NCBI RefSeq assembly: GCF_029697505.1
Contig: NZ_JARJEF010000008.1
Coordinates: forward strand, 62,001 to 126,000
Length of the DNA: 64,000 bases
Direction: 5' to 3'
Origin: Pseudophaeobacter profundi
Lineage (GTDB): Bacteria; Pseudomonadota; Alphaproteobacteria; Rhodobacterales; Rhodobacteraceae
Made by a program: the position numbers and the translations under genes. The notes beneath the pieces are model-generated. The model was not told the DNA's origin. It was given only the letters and a program-made list of their open reading frames with translations, and did not search any database. This document shows, in pieces, positions 52,277-60,742 of this stretch; the stretch's first letter is position 1, and every line of letters begins with the position of its first letter.

Positions 52277-52397
52277 GGGCATTTCTCCTATTGCGAGGGG
52301 GGGGAGCCCCACGCGCGTGATCCTGCCTGCTGTGTAGCCCAGAGAGTCGGGGGGCTGCAATGATTTGATCAAATGCGGGCTGCGCCTCTTTGCCGCC

Positions 52398-53417
52398 TCA
52401 CTTGCCCTTGATCCGCACCGTGAAGCTGGTGCGCGCGCCGGCGGGTGGTGGCGGAAAGGGGGCCGCGCGGCGGACCTGATCCAGGGCAATCCGGTCCAGC
52501 TTGTCAGAACCGGAACTGCGCGCCAGGCTCAGGCCTGCCAATCCGCCCCCTGCACCGATGCGAAACCGCACCATCGCAACACCGCGTACAGTGGTACGCC
52601 GCTTGGCCCGCTGGATCCGGCGCATGACCAGGCCTGGGTAGTTGCTGGCTGCCGCATTGCCCTGAACCTGCGCCGTCCCGCCCGTTTTGGTGGCCTGCCC
52701 GCCAGCGGGGCGGCTGTTGGATGTTTCCGCCCCCTGTTTCGCGCTGACGGTGCTATTGCCGCGCGACGACTGAGCCGCTGGCGCGGCTGTTGCGCCAGCC
52801 GTTGTCGCGGTCGGTTCGCGGGGATTGGCATCTGGGGCTATGCGCTGCTCGGGGGCCTGTTCTAGCGGCTGTTCTGCCGGGCGTTGCGGTGGCCGCAGCG
52901 AAGCTGTCACCGCCCTGCTTTGCGGCGCTGACGGCTGCGGCTGAAGCCTGGGCTGCCTGGGCGTGACCGTCGGGGTGGCGACCACATCAGCCAGGGCATC
53001 TGGCGTCACCGCAACCAGAGGCACCCCGCCCCGGACCGGCTTGATTGGCAGGGCCTGCGTCACCGCCACCGCCTGCTGTGGCAGCGCCGTAGCCGCCTTG
53101 GCAGATGTTGCAGGCGGTGTTGCAGCAACTGTAGACGGGACCGTTTGCTGCAACAGCGGAGCCGAAACCGGAGGGATCGTCGCAGTATGATCCGGGGCTC
53201 TGACCGGGGTTTCGATTCCGGCCGCCAAATTGACAAAACTATTGCCCTGCGCCGCAAGCGCCGTCTGGCCGCCCGCCTGCTGCGTGATCGTGCCAGTCCC
53301 CTGCAGGGCAAAGGCCGCATGTAGGCCAAAGGCCAGAACCAGGGCCAGCAGCGCCGCCAGGAAAGAGCGCGGCACCGCATGCCCCAAGGGAGGCACCATC
53401 TGCGCCACCCCGCTCAC
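52398..53417 (-). CDS. tonB: TonB energy-transducing protein
   Basis: 339 residues. One N-terminal membrane anchor (about 18-38, FLAALLALVLAFGLHAAFAL) is followed by a long Pro/Ala/Gln-rich periplasmic linker (40-250) and the TonB C-terminal domain (YPGLVMRRIQRAKRRTTVRG ... FRIGAGGGLAGLSLARSSG). The linker lacks the EP/KP repeats of E. coli TonB. It couples the proton gradient through ExbB/ExbD to the receptor at 55332-57401. GTG start overlapping exbD. Last gene of the unit. Confidence 0.88.
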   Translation of the reverse strand: MSGVAQMVPPLGHAVPRSFLAALLALVLAFGLHAAFALQGTGTITQQAGGQTALAAQGNSFVNLAAGIETPVRAPDHTATIPPVSAPLLQQTVPSTVAATPPATSAKAATALPQQAVAVTQALPIKPVRGGVPLVAVTPDALADVVATPTVTPRQPRLQPQPSAPQSRAVTASLRPPQRPAEQPLEQAPEQRIAPDANPREPTATTAGATAAPAAQSSRGNSTVSAKQGAETSNSRPAGGQATKTGGTAQVQGNAAASNYPGLVMRRIQRAKRRTTVRGVAMVRFRIGAGGGLAGLSLARSSGSDKLDRIALDQVRRAAPFPPPPAGARTSFTVRIKGK

Positions 53418-53800
53418 AACGCCCGCTCTGAGATCAGCACAACCCGTAGGGCCCCAGCCTCGCGCAGGATATTACCAACCTGCACCAGTTCTCTGGCTGG
53501 AAGGGCCTGATCCGGCACAATTCGAACCACTGCGCGGGCCTCGGACGACAAACCAGCGACATAGGCGCCGGCATCCGCAATGGCTGTGCCCCGCAGCGTA
53601 AGCCGCCCATCCGCATGCACCACCAGCGTATCGGGGGGCTCACGCCCCTCCAGATCTGCAGTTTTTATCAACGTCAGATCCCGGTCCAGCGGCGGCGCCA
53701 GAGTGCCCGCAATCATAAAGAAGATCAGCATCAGAAAGACAATGTTGATCAGGGCGATTGTTGGCTCTTTTGGCGTCGGAATACGGGGTTTCAACTGCAT
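53414..53800 (-). CDS. exbD: ExbD/TolR biopolymer transport protein, second copy
   Basis: 128 residues. IALINIVFLMLIFFMIAGTL is the single membrane helix; the family proton-path Asp after the helix is not at its usual spot and the helix carries N (INIVFL) where the other copy has D (IDVIFL). It forms a tandem pair with the next gene, so the complex may be heteromeric. Cotranslated (TGATG) with the first exbD and with tonB. Confidence 0.85.
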   Translation of the reverse strand: MQLKPRIPTPKEPTIALINIVFLMLIFFMIAGTLAPPLDRDLTLIKTADLEGREPPDTLVVHADGRLTLRGTAIADAGAYVAGLSSEARAVVRIVPDQALPARELVQVGNILREAGALRVVLISERAL

Positions 53801-54195
53801 CAGCCCAGCACCACAGTCTGCAATTTCTTCACCTGGCGCAGCGCCGCCAACAGATCGACCAGCTGCTGCGCCGTGGCCTCCGCATCCGGGCTGATCAACA
53901 CAAGATGGCCCCGACTGTCTTGCGGCTGACTGCGCACAAGATCCGCTATCCGCCCCAGATCAACGGGTTGGCCATTTAGCGCCAGACCATCACCGCCGAG
54001 GCTGACAAACAGCCGATTGCGGTCTTCCGCCGCGCCGCTCTCTCCAGGAGCCGCGCCTGCCGCCATCAGCTCGACCTCGCCGTATTTGGAAAAGGTCGAG
54101 GTCAGCATGAAAAACAGCAACAACAGAAAGATGACATCAATCAGCGATGTCATCGACAGGCGCGCACGCCGGGGAGCAGAGAGCTTAACCGGCAT
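53800..54195 (-). CDS. exbD: ExbD/TolR biopolymer transport protein, first copy
   Basis: 131 residues from ATG 54195, overlapping exbB by 11 bp. The N-terminal helix LIDVIFLLLLFFMLTSTF contains the conserved proton-path Asp. The periplasmic domain ends in PDAEATAQQLVDLLAALRQ, normal for ExbD. The duplicate next to it lacks that Asp. Confidence 0.88.
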   Translation of the reverse strand: MPVKLSAPRRARLSMTSLIDVIFLLLLFFMLTSTFSKYGEVELMAAGAAPGESGAAEDRNRLFVSLGGDGLALNGQPVDLGRIADLVRSQPQDSRGHLVLISPDAEATAQQLVDLLAALRQVKKLQTVVLG

Positions 54196-54853
54196 AGGCC
54201 AGAACACCTGCGGCAGACTCACCAGACGCATCTGCGGCGCTCTCTTGCGGCGCAAAAACCCGGCGCAGCGCTTGGTTGGCGAAAACCCTCTCGCGCTGCA
54301 TCCGCGCCGTCAGCCAGCTGAGCACAAGCGAGGTCGGCATGGCCACCGCCAGCCCAGCCGCAGTGGTCAGCAGCGCCACCCAGATGCCACCCGCCAGCAA
54401 AGACGGATCCACCGAAGATCCCGCTGACTGCAATTTCTGAAAGGCTTCGATCATGCCGATCACGGTGCCAAACAGCCCCATCAAAGGCGCCAACTGCGCC
54501 ACCATATCCAAGGCCCCGAGCCCGCGCTCCAGTTCGGCAAAGCGCGCTTCGGCTTCGGCGTCAACCCGGGCTGACAGTTCAGGGGTCTGCGGTGCCGCCA
54601 GCGCCATGCGCAACACCGGGGCAAGGTAGGATCGGCTTTCGCCCAGCGCCATCAGCGCCGCCTTGTGGTTGCCCCGGTCCCAAGCGGCGACAGCTATTGC
54701 CAGCTGCCGGTGGCGCCCCACCCGCGCCGCTTGGTATTGCCACAGTTTATAGATCACCAGTGCTGAGGTCAGCACCGAGACACAAAGCAGCAGCAAAACC
54801 ACTGGACCGCCCAAATCCAGAATCCCGGTGATGGCATCTTGAATCAGGCTCAT
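54185..54853 (-). CDS. exbB: ExbB/TolQ/MotA proton channel protein
   Basis: 222 residues, three transmembrane helices. LERGLGALDMVAQLAPLMGLFGTVIGMIEAF is the conserved ExbB block, followed by GGIWVALLTTAAGLAVAMPTSL. It forms the inner-membrane motor with ExbD and TonB. Overlaps its neighbour upstream by 4 bp. Confidence 0.92.
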   Translation of the reverse strand: MSLIQDAITGILDLGGPVVLLLLCVSVLTSALVIYKLWQYQAARVGRHRQLAIAVAAWDRGNHKAALMALGESRSYLAPVLRMALAAPQTPELSARVDAEAEARFAELERGLGALDMVAQLAPLMGLFGTVIGMIEAFQKLQSAGSSVDPSLLAGGIWVALLTTAAGLAVAMPTSLVLSWLTARMQRERVFANQALRRVFAPQESAADASGESAAGVLAYAG

Positions 54854-55305
54854 CCCAGAAGCTCCACCTTGACGCGACTGGTCAGGCTAAGCCCTTGACT
54901 ACAGGCACCTTTGGGCAATGCGGGGGCAGAACAGGTCTGCGCCCCATTGATCAGAACCCGGCTGATATCAGCACAGGCCTGCGGGAATTGAAACTGCCGC
55001 ACGCGCGGGCGCCCGGCAGGAAGATCCTGGAAATCCAACAGGGTCAGACGCGCCACCTGGCCCGCCGCGTCGAACAGGACGGTTTCATATACCGCCTGCT
55101 CCACATCGCTTTTATGGCCATTGGTCACCACAAATGACAGCTTGCACTGCGCATTCAGGTCTTCGGCCGCGCTCAGCTCCATCGCGATTGCAGGCCCTGC
55201 GGTCTGCGCCATCTCTTGGACCGTCTCCTGGGCGGTGGCGGCAGTGCCAAACCCTGCCATAAAGCAAAACGCCAAGGTCGAAGATTTCAGAGCAAGATGT
55301 CCCAT
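54850..55305 (-). CDS. Small secreted protein in the haem-uptake locus
   Basis: 151 residues. A signal peptide (cleavage about ATAQ-ETVQ, 26) is followed by a 125-residue periplasmic domain with four Cys (in AQCKLSF, QACADI, QTCSAP and KGACSQ). I do not recognise it as a haemophore or other named family. It sits between the receptor and exbB in the same transcript and overlaps exbB by 4 bp, so it probably serves the same uptake system, perhaps as a periplasmic partner of TonB or of haem. Two disulfides are plausible. Confidence 0.6.
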   Translation of the reverse strand: MGHLALKSSTLAFCFMAGFGTAATAQETVQEMAQTAGPAIAMELSAAEDLNAQCKLSFVVTNGHKSDVEQAVYETVLFDAAGQVARLTLLDFQDLPAGRPRVRQFQFPQACADISRVLINGAQTCSAPALPKGACSQGLSLTSRVKVELLG

Positions 55306-55331
55306 TGGTATCCTCTCGTTTGGATCAGTGA

Positions 55332-57401
55332 TCAGAAAGTTTTGGCCAGTGTCAGCTTGAAGTTGCGGCCTGCTGCCGCACGGGTCGACAGCTGGGTCTG
55401 ATACTGTTTGTCAAAAACATTCTCGACGCCAAAGCGGATTTCCGTCCCCTTCAAGACACCATTCTGCGGCCGATAGGTGGCACGCAGGTTGTTGACCCCG
55501 TAACCACTGATCGGACCACTGCCATTGACCGCCATAGTGCCCTCTGCCGCGACCAGCTCCCAGCTGAGATCAAGGCTCTCGTCAAAGCGTTTCCCAAGCG
55601 TCAGCGCCGCCGATCCGACCGGCGCAAAGATATAATCGGAAACGGTGCCATCGGGGCGGCGCTGCTCTCCTTCAGCCGAGGTGGCGTTCAGGTCGACATA
55701 GAACCCATTTTCCATCCCGTAGGAGGCTTCGATTTCGACGCCACTGGTGTCGATCTCTGTCAGGACGTCACCGGCAACACGCACATCTTCCAGGGTGGTG
55801 TCATAGTAATTGACCTTGACGGCAAAGCGATCCCCCGCCGAAAACAGGCTCTGACGCTGGTAAGAGAAGCCAATCTCGTAGGTTGTTCCCTGTTCCGGCA
55901 CCCAGACCAAAGGATCCTTGTCCAGGCGGTCGATGATCGGAAAGACCTCGGTATAGGCGGCACCAGCAAAGAGCGCCAAGCCGCTGTCAAATTCATAGCG
56001 CGCCGACAGACCGCCCATCAGGGCGTCATTTTTGATTCTGCCGTTATAAGGATCGGTGTCACCCGGAGACACAATATCCGTGCCTTTTACATCCTGGGTT
56101 TCATAGCGCAGCGCCGGGGTCAGCGTGAAGCGCTGGCCAAACTGGATGTCATCCACCGCAAACAGCGCAATGCGGCGATCCGTACCCCCAGGGGCCGAAG
56201 GCGCATCCAGGCGTTCGCGGTTAACAAACTCCAGCCCAAGGCGCAGATCATGCGAGGCCAGGCCGGTATCAAAGTAGCTGGTATTCTTCAGGGTCAGCTT
56301 GGTGGTTTTGTAATTGTGATCCGCATTCAGCAAATCGGACACCGAAGCATCACAGCCGGGGAACCCTGCGCAGCTGCCGGGAAGATAGGTGCTGTCGATA
56401 TCCTGTTCGGCATAGGTCAGCGTTGCGTCCAGATGGATCAGGTCATTGCCAACCGGATCAAACTGATAGCGCAGCCCAGCCGTGCGGCTATCGACAATTC
56501 GGTCCACATTGCCAAAATAGAATCCGCCCCCACCAGAGGCGCCCAATGCGTCATAGGGCACGTCCCTCTCGTTCGAATGGGTCACATTGTACCAAGCGGT
56601 CAGCGCGTGTTCGCGACTGTCGCCAAAGGTAAACCGCCCCTTGGCCAGATAGGAATAATCCCGAAAATCCGAGCCTGAAACCTGGGTGCCTTCACCATCG
56701 TCATAGGCGTCATTGTCGCGCACCGTATAGTTCAGCAGGAACTCGGCATTCTCGGTTGGCTGGAACGCCAGAATTGAGGAGGACGCCCACCCCGAACCAT
56801 TGGACTGCGCCTCTAGCGTTTGGCGGAACCGAGTGCCGATTTCGCCACCAGTGATATCCGAGGCATCCTTGGTTTCCAATTTGACAACCCCGCCGACAAC
56901 GCCAGAGCCAAATTCAAAACTGCCAACAGTCCCCCGGATAACAGAGACCTCTTTGTAAAGCGCCGGGTCAGTGAACAGCTGGTTGCCGATACGGTAGATT
57001 TCCTCACCACCTGTAGTGGCGCCGTCGATTGAGACCAGCACCCGCGGGCTGGTGCCATAAGTCGCGTCCGCGCCAAAGCCGCGGATCGAAATCCCCGAAG
57101 ACTGCGGGGTGGTACCGTTCACCAGGCTCACCCCCGGTACGGACTCTACCAGCTGCGCAATTGTTGCCGCCTGGCGATCGTCAATTTCTTCCTGGTTGAT
57201 CACTGTCAGCGGCACTGCGGTATCCACCTGCACCGCCCGCTTGCCCTGGCCCAGCTCAATCGTACCCAGGAAGGCTTCATCCTGAAGATCCAGTGCCAGA
57301 TCGTCGGGAAGATCCTGCGCCATGGCAGCCGATCCCAACGTCAAACCCAAAATGGAAACGGTCCCCAGCAAATGCTGCGCCAGCCGAATTCTTCCCATCA
57401 C
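55332..57401 (-). CDS. TonB-dependent haem/haemoglobin-type outer-membrane receptor
   Basis: 689 residues. Signal peptide ends near AMAQ (about 29). The plug domain has a TonB-box candidate (TIELGQGKRAV, about 47-57) and the plug blocks TVINQEEIDDRQAATIAQLVESVPGV and VEVIRG-equivalent KEVSVIRG. The beta-barrel ends with a terminal Phe (KLTLAKTF), normal for outer-membrane insertion. The FRAP/NPNL histidine motif typical of many haem receptors is not obvious. Haem specificity rests on the adjacent hmuSTUV genes. First gene of the tonB transcript. Confidence 0.85.
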   Translation of the reverse strand: MMGRIRLAQHLLGTVSILGLTLGSAAMAQDLPDDLALDLQDEAFLGTIELGQGKRAVQVDTAVPLTVINQEEIDDRQAATIAQLVESVPGVSLVNGTTPQSSGISIRGFGADATYGTSPRVLVSIDGATTGGEEIYRIGNQLFTDPALYKEVSVIRGTVGSFEFGSGVVGGVVKLETKDASDITGGEIGTRFRQTLEAQSNGSGWASSSILAFQPTENAEFLLNYTVRDNDAYDDGEGTQVSGSDFRDYSYLAKGRFTFGDSREHALTAWYNVTHSNERDVPYDALGASGGGGFYFGNVDRIVDSRTAGLRYQFDPVGNDLIHLDATLTYAEQDIDSTYLPGSCAGFPGCDASVSDLLNADHNYKTTKLTLKNTSYFDTGLASHDLRLGLEFVNRERLDAPSAPGGTDRRIALFAVDDIQFGQRFTLTPALRYETQDVKGTDIVSPGDTDPYNGRIKNDALMGGLSARYEFDSGLALFAGAAYTEVFPIIDRLDKDPLVWVPEQGTTYEIGFSYQRQSLFSAGDRFAVKVNYYDTTLEDVRVAGDVLTEIDTSGVEIEASYGMENGFYVDLNATSAEGEQRRPDGTVSDYIFAPVGSAALTLGKRFDESLDLSWELVAAEGTMAVNGSGPISGYGVNNLRATYRPQNGVLKGTEIRFGVENVFDKQYQTQLSTRAAAGRNFKLTLAKTF

Positions 57402-57472
57402 ATGTCCCTTTGCATCTTTGGTCTTTGAACCGATGCTTGCAGTAGGGGCTGGCGCGGTATTTTTGCATTTTC

Positions 57473-57494
57473 AGTGGAAAATTAAGTTTCCACT
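57473..57494. promoter_or_regulatory. 22-bp palindrome over the predicted haem-receptor start site
   Basis: AGTGGAAA-ATTAAG-TTTCCACT, perfect 8-bp arms with a 6-bp spacer. It begins about 6 bp downstream of the predicted minus-strand -10 and covers the likely transcription start, 72 bp upstream of the receptor start codon. An operator or a 5' leader hairpin. Confidence 0.6.
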
Positions 57495-57499
57495 TGAGC

Positions 57500-57528
57500 C
57501 TGATAGTAAAGGTGATAAAAACAGTCAA
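57500..57528 (-). promoter_or_regulatory. Predicted promoter of the haem receptor operon
   Basis: On the minus strand TTGACT, 17 bp, TATCAG: a good sigma-70-type pair with standard spacing. It fires toward the receptor. Confidence 0.6.
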
Positions 57529-57604
57529 CATAAATAAACGCTGTTTCATCAACAGCCGCCAGCCCTGCCTTGCGCCTAAAGACGCAGGTTACAGCCCAGA
57601 GCCA

Positions 57605-57639
57605 GCCCTTTCCGTAAACACTTCTGCTACTGAAAGGGC
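57605..57639 (+). promoter_or_regulatory. Hairpin masking the hmuS ribosome binding site
   Basis: GCCCTTTC (57605-57612) is complementary to GAAAGGGC (57632-57639). GAAAGGG is the only good ribosome binding site for hmuS, 7 nt from ATG 57646. In mRNA this hairpin would hide it, so translation may be switched by a protein, small RNA or haem-linked factor. Confidence 0.45.
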
Positions 57640-57645
57640 CCTAGA

Positions 57646-58752
57646 ATGGACCTCTCTTCCCCGCTGGATCCCCAGACCATTCGCCAATTGCGCCAAGACC
57701 ACGACACACTGCGCGACCGCGATTTTGCTGCCCAATTCCAGATCACCGAAGCCCAGCTGGTTGCAGCCTATGTCGGGCACGGTGTGACGCCAATCGCGGC
57801 GGATATCGACGCGATTTTTCCCCGGCTCGCAGATCTGGGAGAAGTCATGGCGCTGACCCGCAATGACGCCTGCGTGATTGAAAAGGTTGGCACCTACAGC
57901 GGCTATCACCCTGGCAATCATGCCGCGATGGTACTGAACCCGGATATCGACCTGCGGCTGTTCCCGCGCCATTTCATCTCTGCCTTTGCGGTTGAACGCA
58001 GCTCTGACAAGGGCGGCACCCGGCGTTCCTTGCAGTTCTTTGATGCGGCTGGCGATGCGGTGCACAAGGTGCATCTGCGCCCTGCCTCGGATCTTGCGGC
58101 CTGGGAGAGCCTGCTTGCGGATCTGGCACTGAAAGATCCCAGCGACCACCTAGAGGTCGCTCCGCGCCAGGCCCCGGAACCGGCCCGCGCCGAACCTGAC
58201 AAGGCCGTACAGCTGCGGATCGGCTGGGCCAAGATGACCGACACCCACCAGTTTCGCAAACTGACAGGCGATCTCAAGATGAACAGGCTGGGCGCGTACC
58301 GGCTTGCCGGTGCGCCACTGGCCTGCCCGCTGGCACCCAGCGCGGTGGATGCGGCCCTGCAGGCCATCCAGGACACCGGCACCGAAGTGATGATCTTTGT
58401 GGGCAATCCCGGCTGCATTCAGATCCACACCGGTCCGGTGAAAAATCTGCGCCGCATGGGACCCTGGCAGAATATCCTCGACCCCGGCTTTGATCTGCAC
58501 CTGCGCCTGGATCACCTGACCGAGGTCTGGGCCGTGAACAAACCAACCAAACGCGGTGCCGCGGTCTCGCTAGAGGCCTTTGACGCCGAGGGCCGGATCA
58601 TCTTGCAGATCTTTGGCCGTCGCGACGAAACCGGTGATCACCGCCGCGCCTGGGAAGAAATTGTCGCGGCCCTGCCCGCCCCTGATGAGGCGACATGCGC
58701 GCAGGCGGCACCGGCAGCGCAGGCGGCACCGGCGGCGGAGGTCACGCAATGA
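57646..58752 (+). CDS. hmuS: Haemin-degrading/haem-transfer factor HmuS
   Basis: 368 residues made of two homologous halves, the ChuS/PhuS/HmuS family. It receives haem in the cytoplasm and either degrades it or passes it on. MTDTHQF (about 198-204) supplies the haem-ligand His, and GPWQNILDPGFDLHLRLDHLTEVWAVNKP with FDAEGRIILQIFGRRDE are family blocks in the second half. ATG 57646 follows the masked GAAAGGG site. ATGA overlap with hmuT. A repetitive Ala/Gln tail (AQAAPAAQAAPAAE) ends it. Confidence 0.9.
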   Translation: MDLSSPLDPQTIRQLRQDHDTLRDRDFAAQFQITEAQLVAAYVGHGVTPIAADIDAIFPRLADLGEVMALTRNDACVIEKVGTYSGYHPGNHAAMVLNPDIDLRLFPRHFISAFAVERSSDKGGTRRSLQFFDAAGDAVHKVHLRPASDLAAWESLLADLALKDPSDHLEVAPRQAPEPARAEPDKAVQLRIGWAKMTDTHQFRKLTGDLKMNRLGAYRLAGAPLACPLAPSAVDAALQAIQDTGTEVMIFVGNPGCIQIHTGPVKNLRRMGPWQNILDPGFDLHLRLDHLTEVWAVNKPTKRGAAVSLEAFDAEGRIILQIFGRRDETGDHRRAWEEIVAALPAPDEATCAQAAPAAQAAPAAEVTQ

Positions 58753-59654
58753 TCCCTTTCATTGGTAAACCAAAATCCCCTGACCTTGGCGCCAAATGTC
58801 AGCCCGCACTATTGGGGGCTGTCACTGCCGCCCTGCTGTTGCTATCGCCCATCGCCCTCGCCGACACCCCACAGCGGATCCTCTCGGTCGGCGGGGCTGT
58901 CACTGAAATCATCTATGCGCTGGACCAACAGGCGCGGCTGGTGGCGCGTGACAGCACCTCCACCTTTCCGCCCGAGGCCGGTGATCTTCCCAACGTCGGC
59001 TATGCCCGTGCGCTCTCTCCCGAGGGGGTGCTTTCGGTAGACCCCGACATGATCCTGGCCTCGCAAGGCTCTGGCCCCCCGGAATCCATCGAAGTTCTGA
59101 AACAGGCAAATCTGCGTTATGTCGAAGTTCCGGAGACCTATTCGGCGGCAGGGATCATCAGCAAGATTACCACCATCGCAGCAGCGCTGGACCAACAAGA
59201 AGCCGGTTCCGCCCTGGCAGAGCAGGTCGGCGCAGATCTGCAATCGGCCCAGGATTTCGCCCGCGCTGCCGCAGGTGACCACCGCAAGCGGGTGCTTTTC
59301 ATCCTGTCGACACAAAGCGGGCGGATTACCGTGGGCGGCAAGGGGACCGGCGCGGATGCCATCATTACGATGGCAGGGGCGGTGAATGCGATCAGCGAAT
59401 TTGACGGCTACAAGCAAATGACCGATGAGGCGATTACCGCCGCTGCACCGGACATTATCCTGGCGATGGATCGCGGCGGCGACCACGGGCTGACGCTTGA
59501 AAGCATGACAAGCCTGCCAGCCCTGATGCTGACACCGGCGGCACAAAATGGCCAACTTGTGCGCATGGATGGGCTGCGGCTGCTCGGCTTTGGCCCGCGC
59601 ACCGCAACTGCAGTGAAAGACCTGTCGCAGGCCTTTTACGGAGCGAACGAGTGA
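58749..59654 (+). CDS. hmuT: Haem ABC transporter substrate-binding protein
   Basis: 301 residues from ATG 58749. Signal peptide cleavage near IALA-DTPQR (about 38). The class III binding-protein fold shows RILSVGGAVTEIIYALDQQARLVARDSTS at its start and GGKGTGADAIITMAGAVNA, both HmuT/PhuT blocks. It delivers haem to HmuU. The stop overlaps hmuU by 4 bp (GTGA). Confidence 0.9.
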   Translation: MIPFIGKPKSPDLGAKCQPALLGAVTAALLLLSPIALADTPQRILSVGGAVTEIIYALDQQARLVARDSTSTFPPEAGDLPNVGYARALSPEGVLSVDPDMILASQGSGPPESIEVLKQANLRYVEVPETYSAAGIISKITTIAAALDQQEAGSALAEQVGADLQSAQDFARAAAGDHRKRVLFILSTQSGRITVGGKGTGADAIITMAGAVNAISEFDGYKQMTDEAITAAAPDIILAMDRGGDHGLTLESMTSLPALMLTPAAQNGQLVRMDGLRLLGFGPRTATAVKDLSQAFYGANE

Positions 59655-60742
59655 ACATGCTTTCAACCGAGATCGGCCCTGGTGCCGTCACCGCTCCGGC
59701 GCCGGTACCGGATCGACGGCACCGGGCGCGACGCCTGACGCTGGCCTTGCTGCTTTTGCTTATCCTGACGTGCATTTTATCGCTGACCACCGGGGCCTCG
59801 CAAGCGTCCTTATGGCGGGCGCTGACCCATCTCTATGATGGGCAAGAACTGACCACCATGGACCAGATCGTATTGCTGGATATTCGCCTGCCCCGGCTGT
59901 GCATGGGGATTCTTGTCGGCGCGGCCCTGGCGGTCTCTGGCGCGGTGATGCAGGGGCTGTTTCGCAACCCTCTGGCGGATCCGGGCATTGTCGGCGTCAG
60001 CGCCGGTGCCGGGCTGGCCGCCATCTGCGCCATTGTTCTGGGGGCCTTTCTGCCACTTTCACTGCAGAAAATCCTAGGTTCAGCCCTTGTGCCGGTGGCG
60101 GCCTTTCTGGGCGGCTGGGGCTCAACGCTCTTGCTGTACCGGGTATCAACCCGCGGCGGACAGACCTCTGTGGCGACCATGCTGCTGGCCGGGATCGCGC
60201 TTGGCGCGCTGGCCGGGGCGGCCTCTGGGGTGCTGGTGTACTACAGCGATGACAACCAGCTGCGCGATCTGACCTTCTGGGGCATGGGATCCCTGGCGGG
60301 GGCTACCTGGGCCAAGGTACTGGCAGCGCTTCCCATCATTGGCCTGGCCTTGGCGGCGGCCCCCTTTCTGGCGCGTGGCCTCAACGGTATGGCCCTGGGC
60401 GAAGCCGCAGCGGGCCATATCGGCATCCCGGTGCAACGGGTGAAGAACAGCGCCATTCTGGCGGTGGCAGGGGCCACAGGCGCGGCGGTGGCAGTCTCTG
60501 GTGGCATTGGCTTCATCGGGATTGTGGTGCCGCATCTGTTGCGCCTGGCCACAGGCCCGGATCACCACAGCCTGCTGCCCAATGCGGCCCTTTTGGGCGC
60601 GGCGCTCCTGCTAGCTGCGGATATGATCGCCCGGGTGGTTGTCGCCCCGGCAGAATTGCCCATTGGCATCATCACCGCCATTCTGGGCGCGCCGGTGTTC
60701 CTGTGGATCCTTTTGCGCCGCCGCGGGGAGCTGTCGATATGA
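59651..60742 (+). CDS. hmuU: Haem ABC transporter permease (FecCD family)
   Basis: 363 residues, about ten transmembrane helices. The FecCD blocks LRLPRLCMGILVGAALAVSGAVMQGLFRNPLADPGIVGVSAGAG and GGIGFIGIVVPHLLRLATGPDHHSLLP are clearly present in pieces. I chose GTG 59651, 7 nt after GGAG; ATG 59657 is an in-frame alternative. Overlaps hmuV by 4 bp. Confidence 0.92.
   Translation: MNMLSTEIGPGAVTAPAPVPDRRHRARRLTLALLLLLILTCILSLTTGASQASLWRALTHLYDGQELTTMDQIVLLDIRLPRLCMGILVGAALAVSGAVMQGLFRNPLADPGIVGVSAGAGLAAICAIVLGAFLPLSLQKILGSALVPVAAFLGGWGSTLLLYRVSTRGGQTSVATMLLAGIALGALAGAASGVLVYYSDDNQLRDLTFWGMGSLAGATWAKVLAALPIIGLALAAAPFLARGLNGMALGEAAAGHIGIPVQRVKNSAILAVAGATGAAVAVSGGIGFIGIVVPHLLRLATGPDHHSLLPNAALLGAALLLAADMIARVVVAPAELPIGIITAILGAPVFLWILLRRRGELSI

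Noticed and set aside
58680-58750. GGCGGCACCGGC-type repeat at the end of hmuS as a repeat element
   Set aside because: It is only the in-frame Ala/Pro/Gln-rich tail of HmuS, not a mobile or CRISPR-like repeat.
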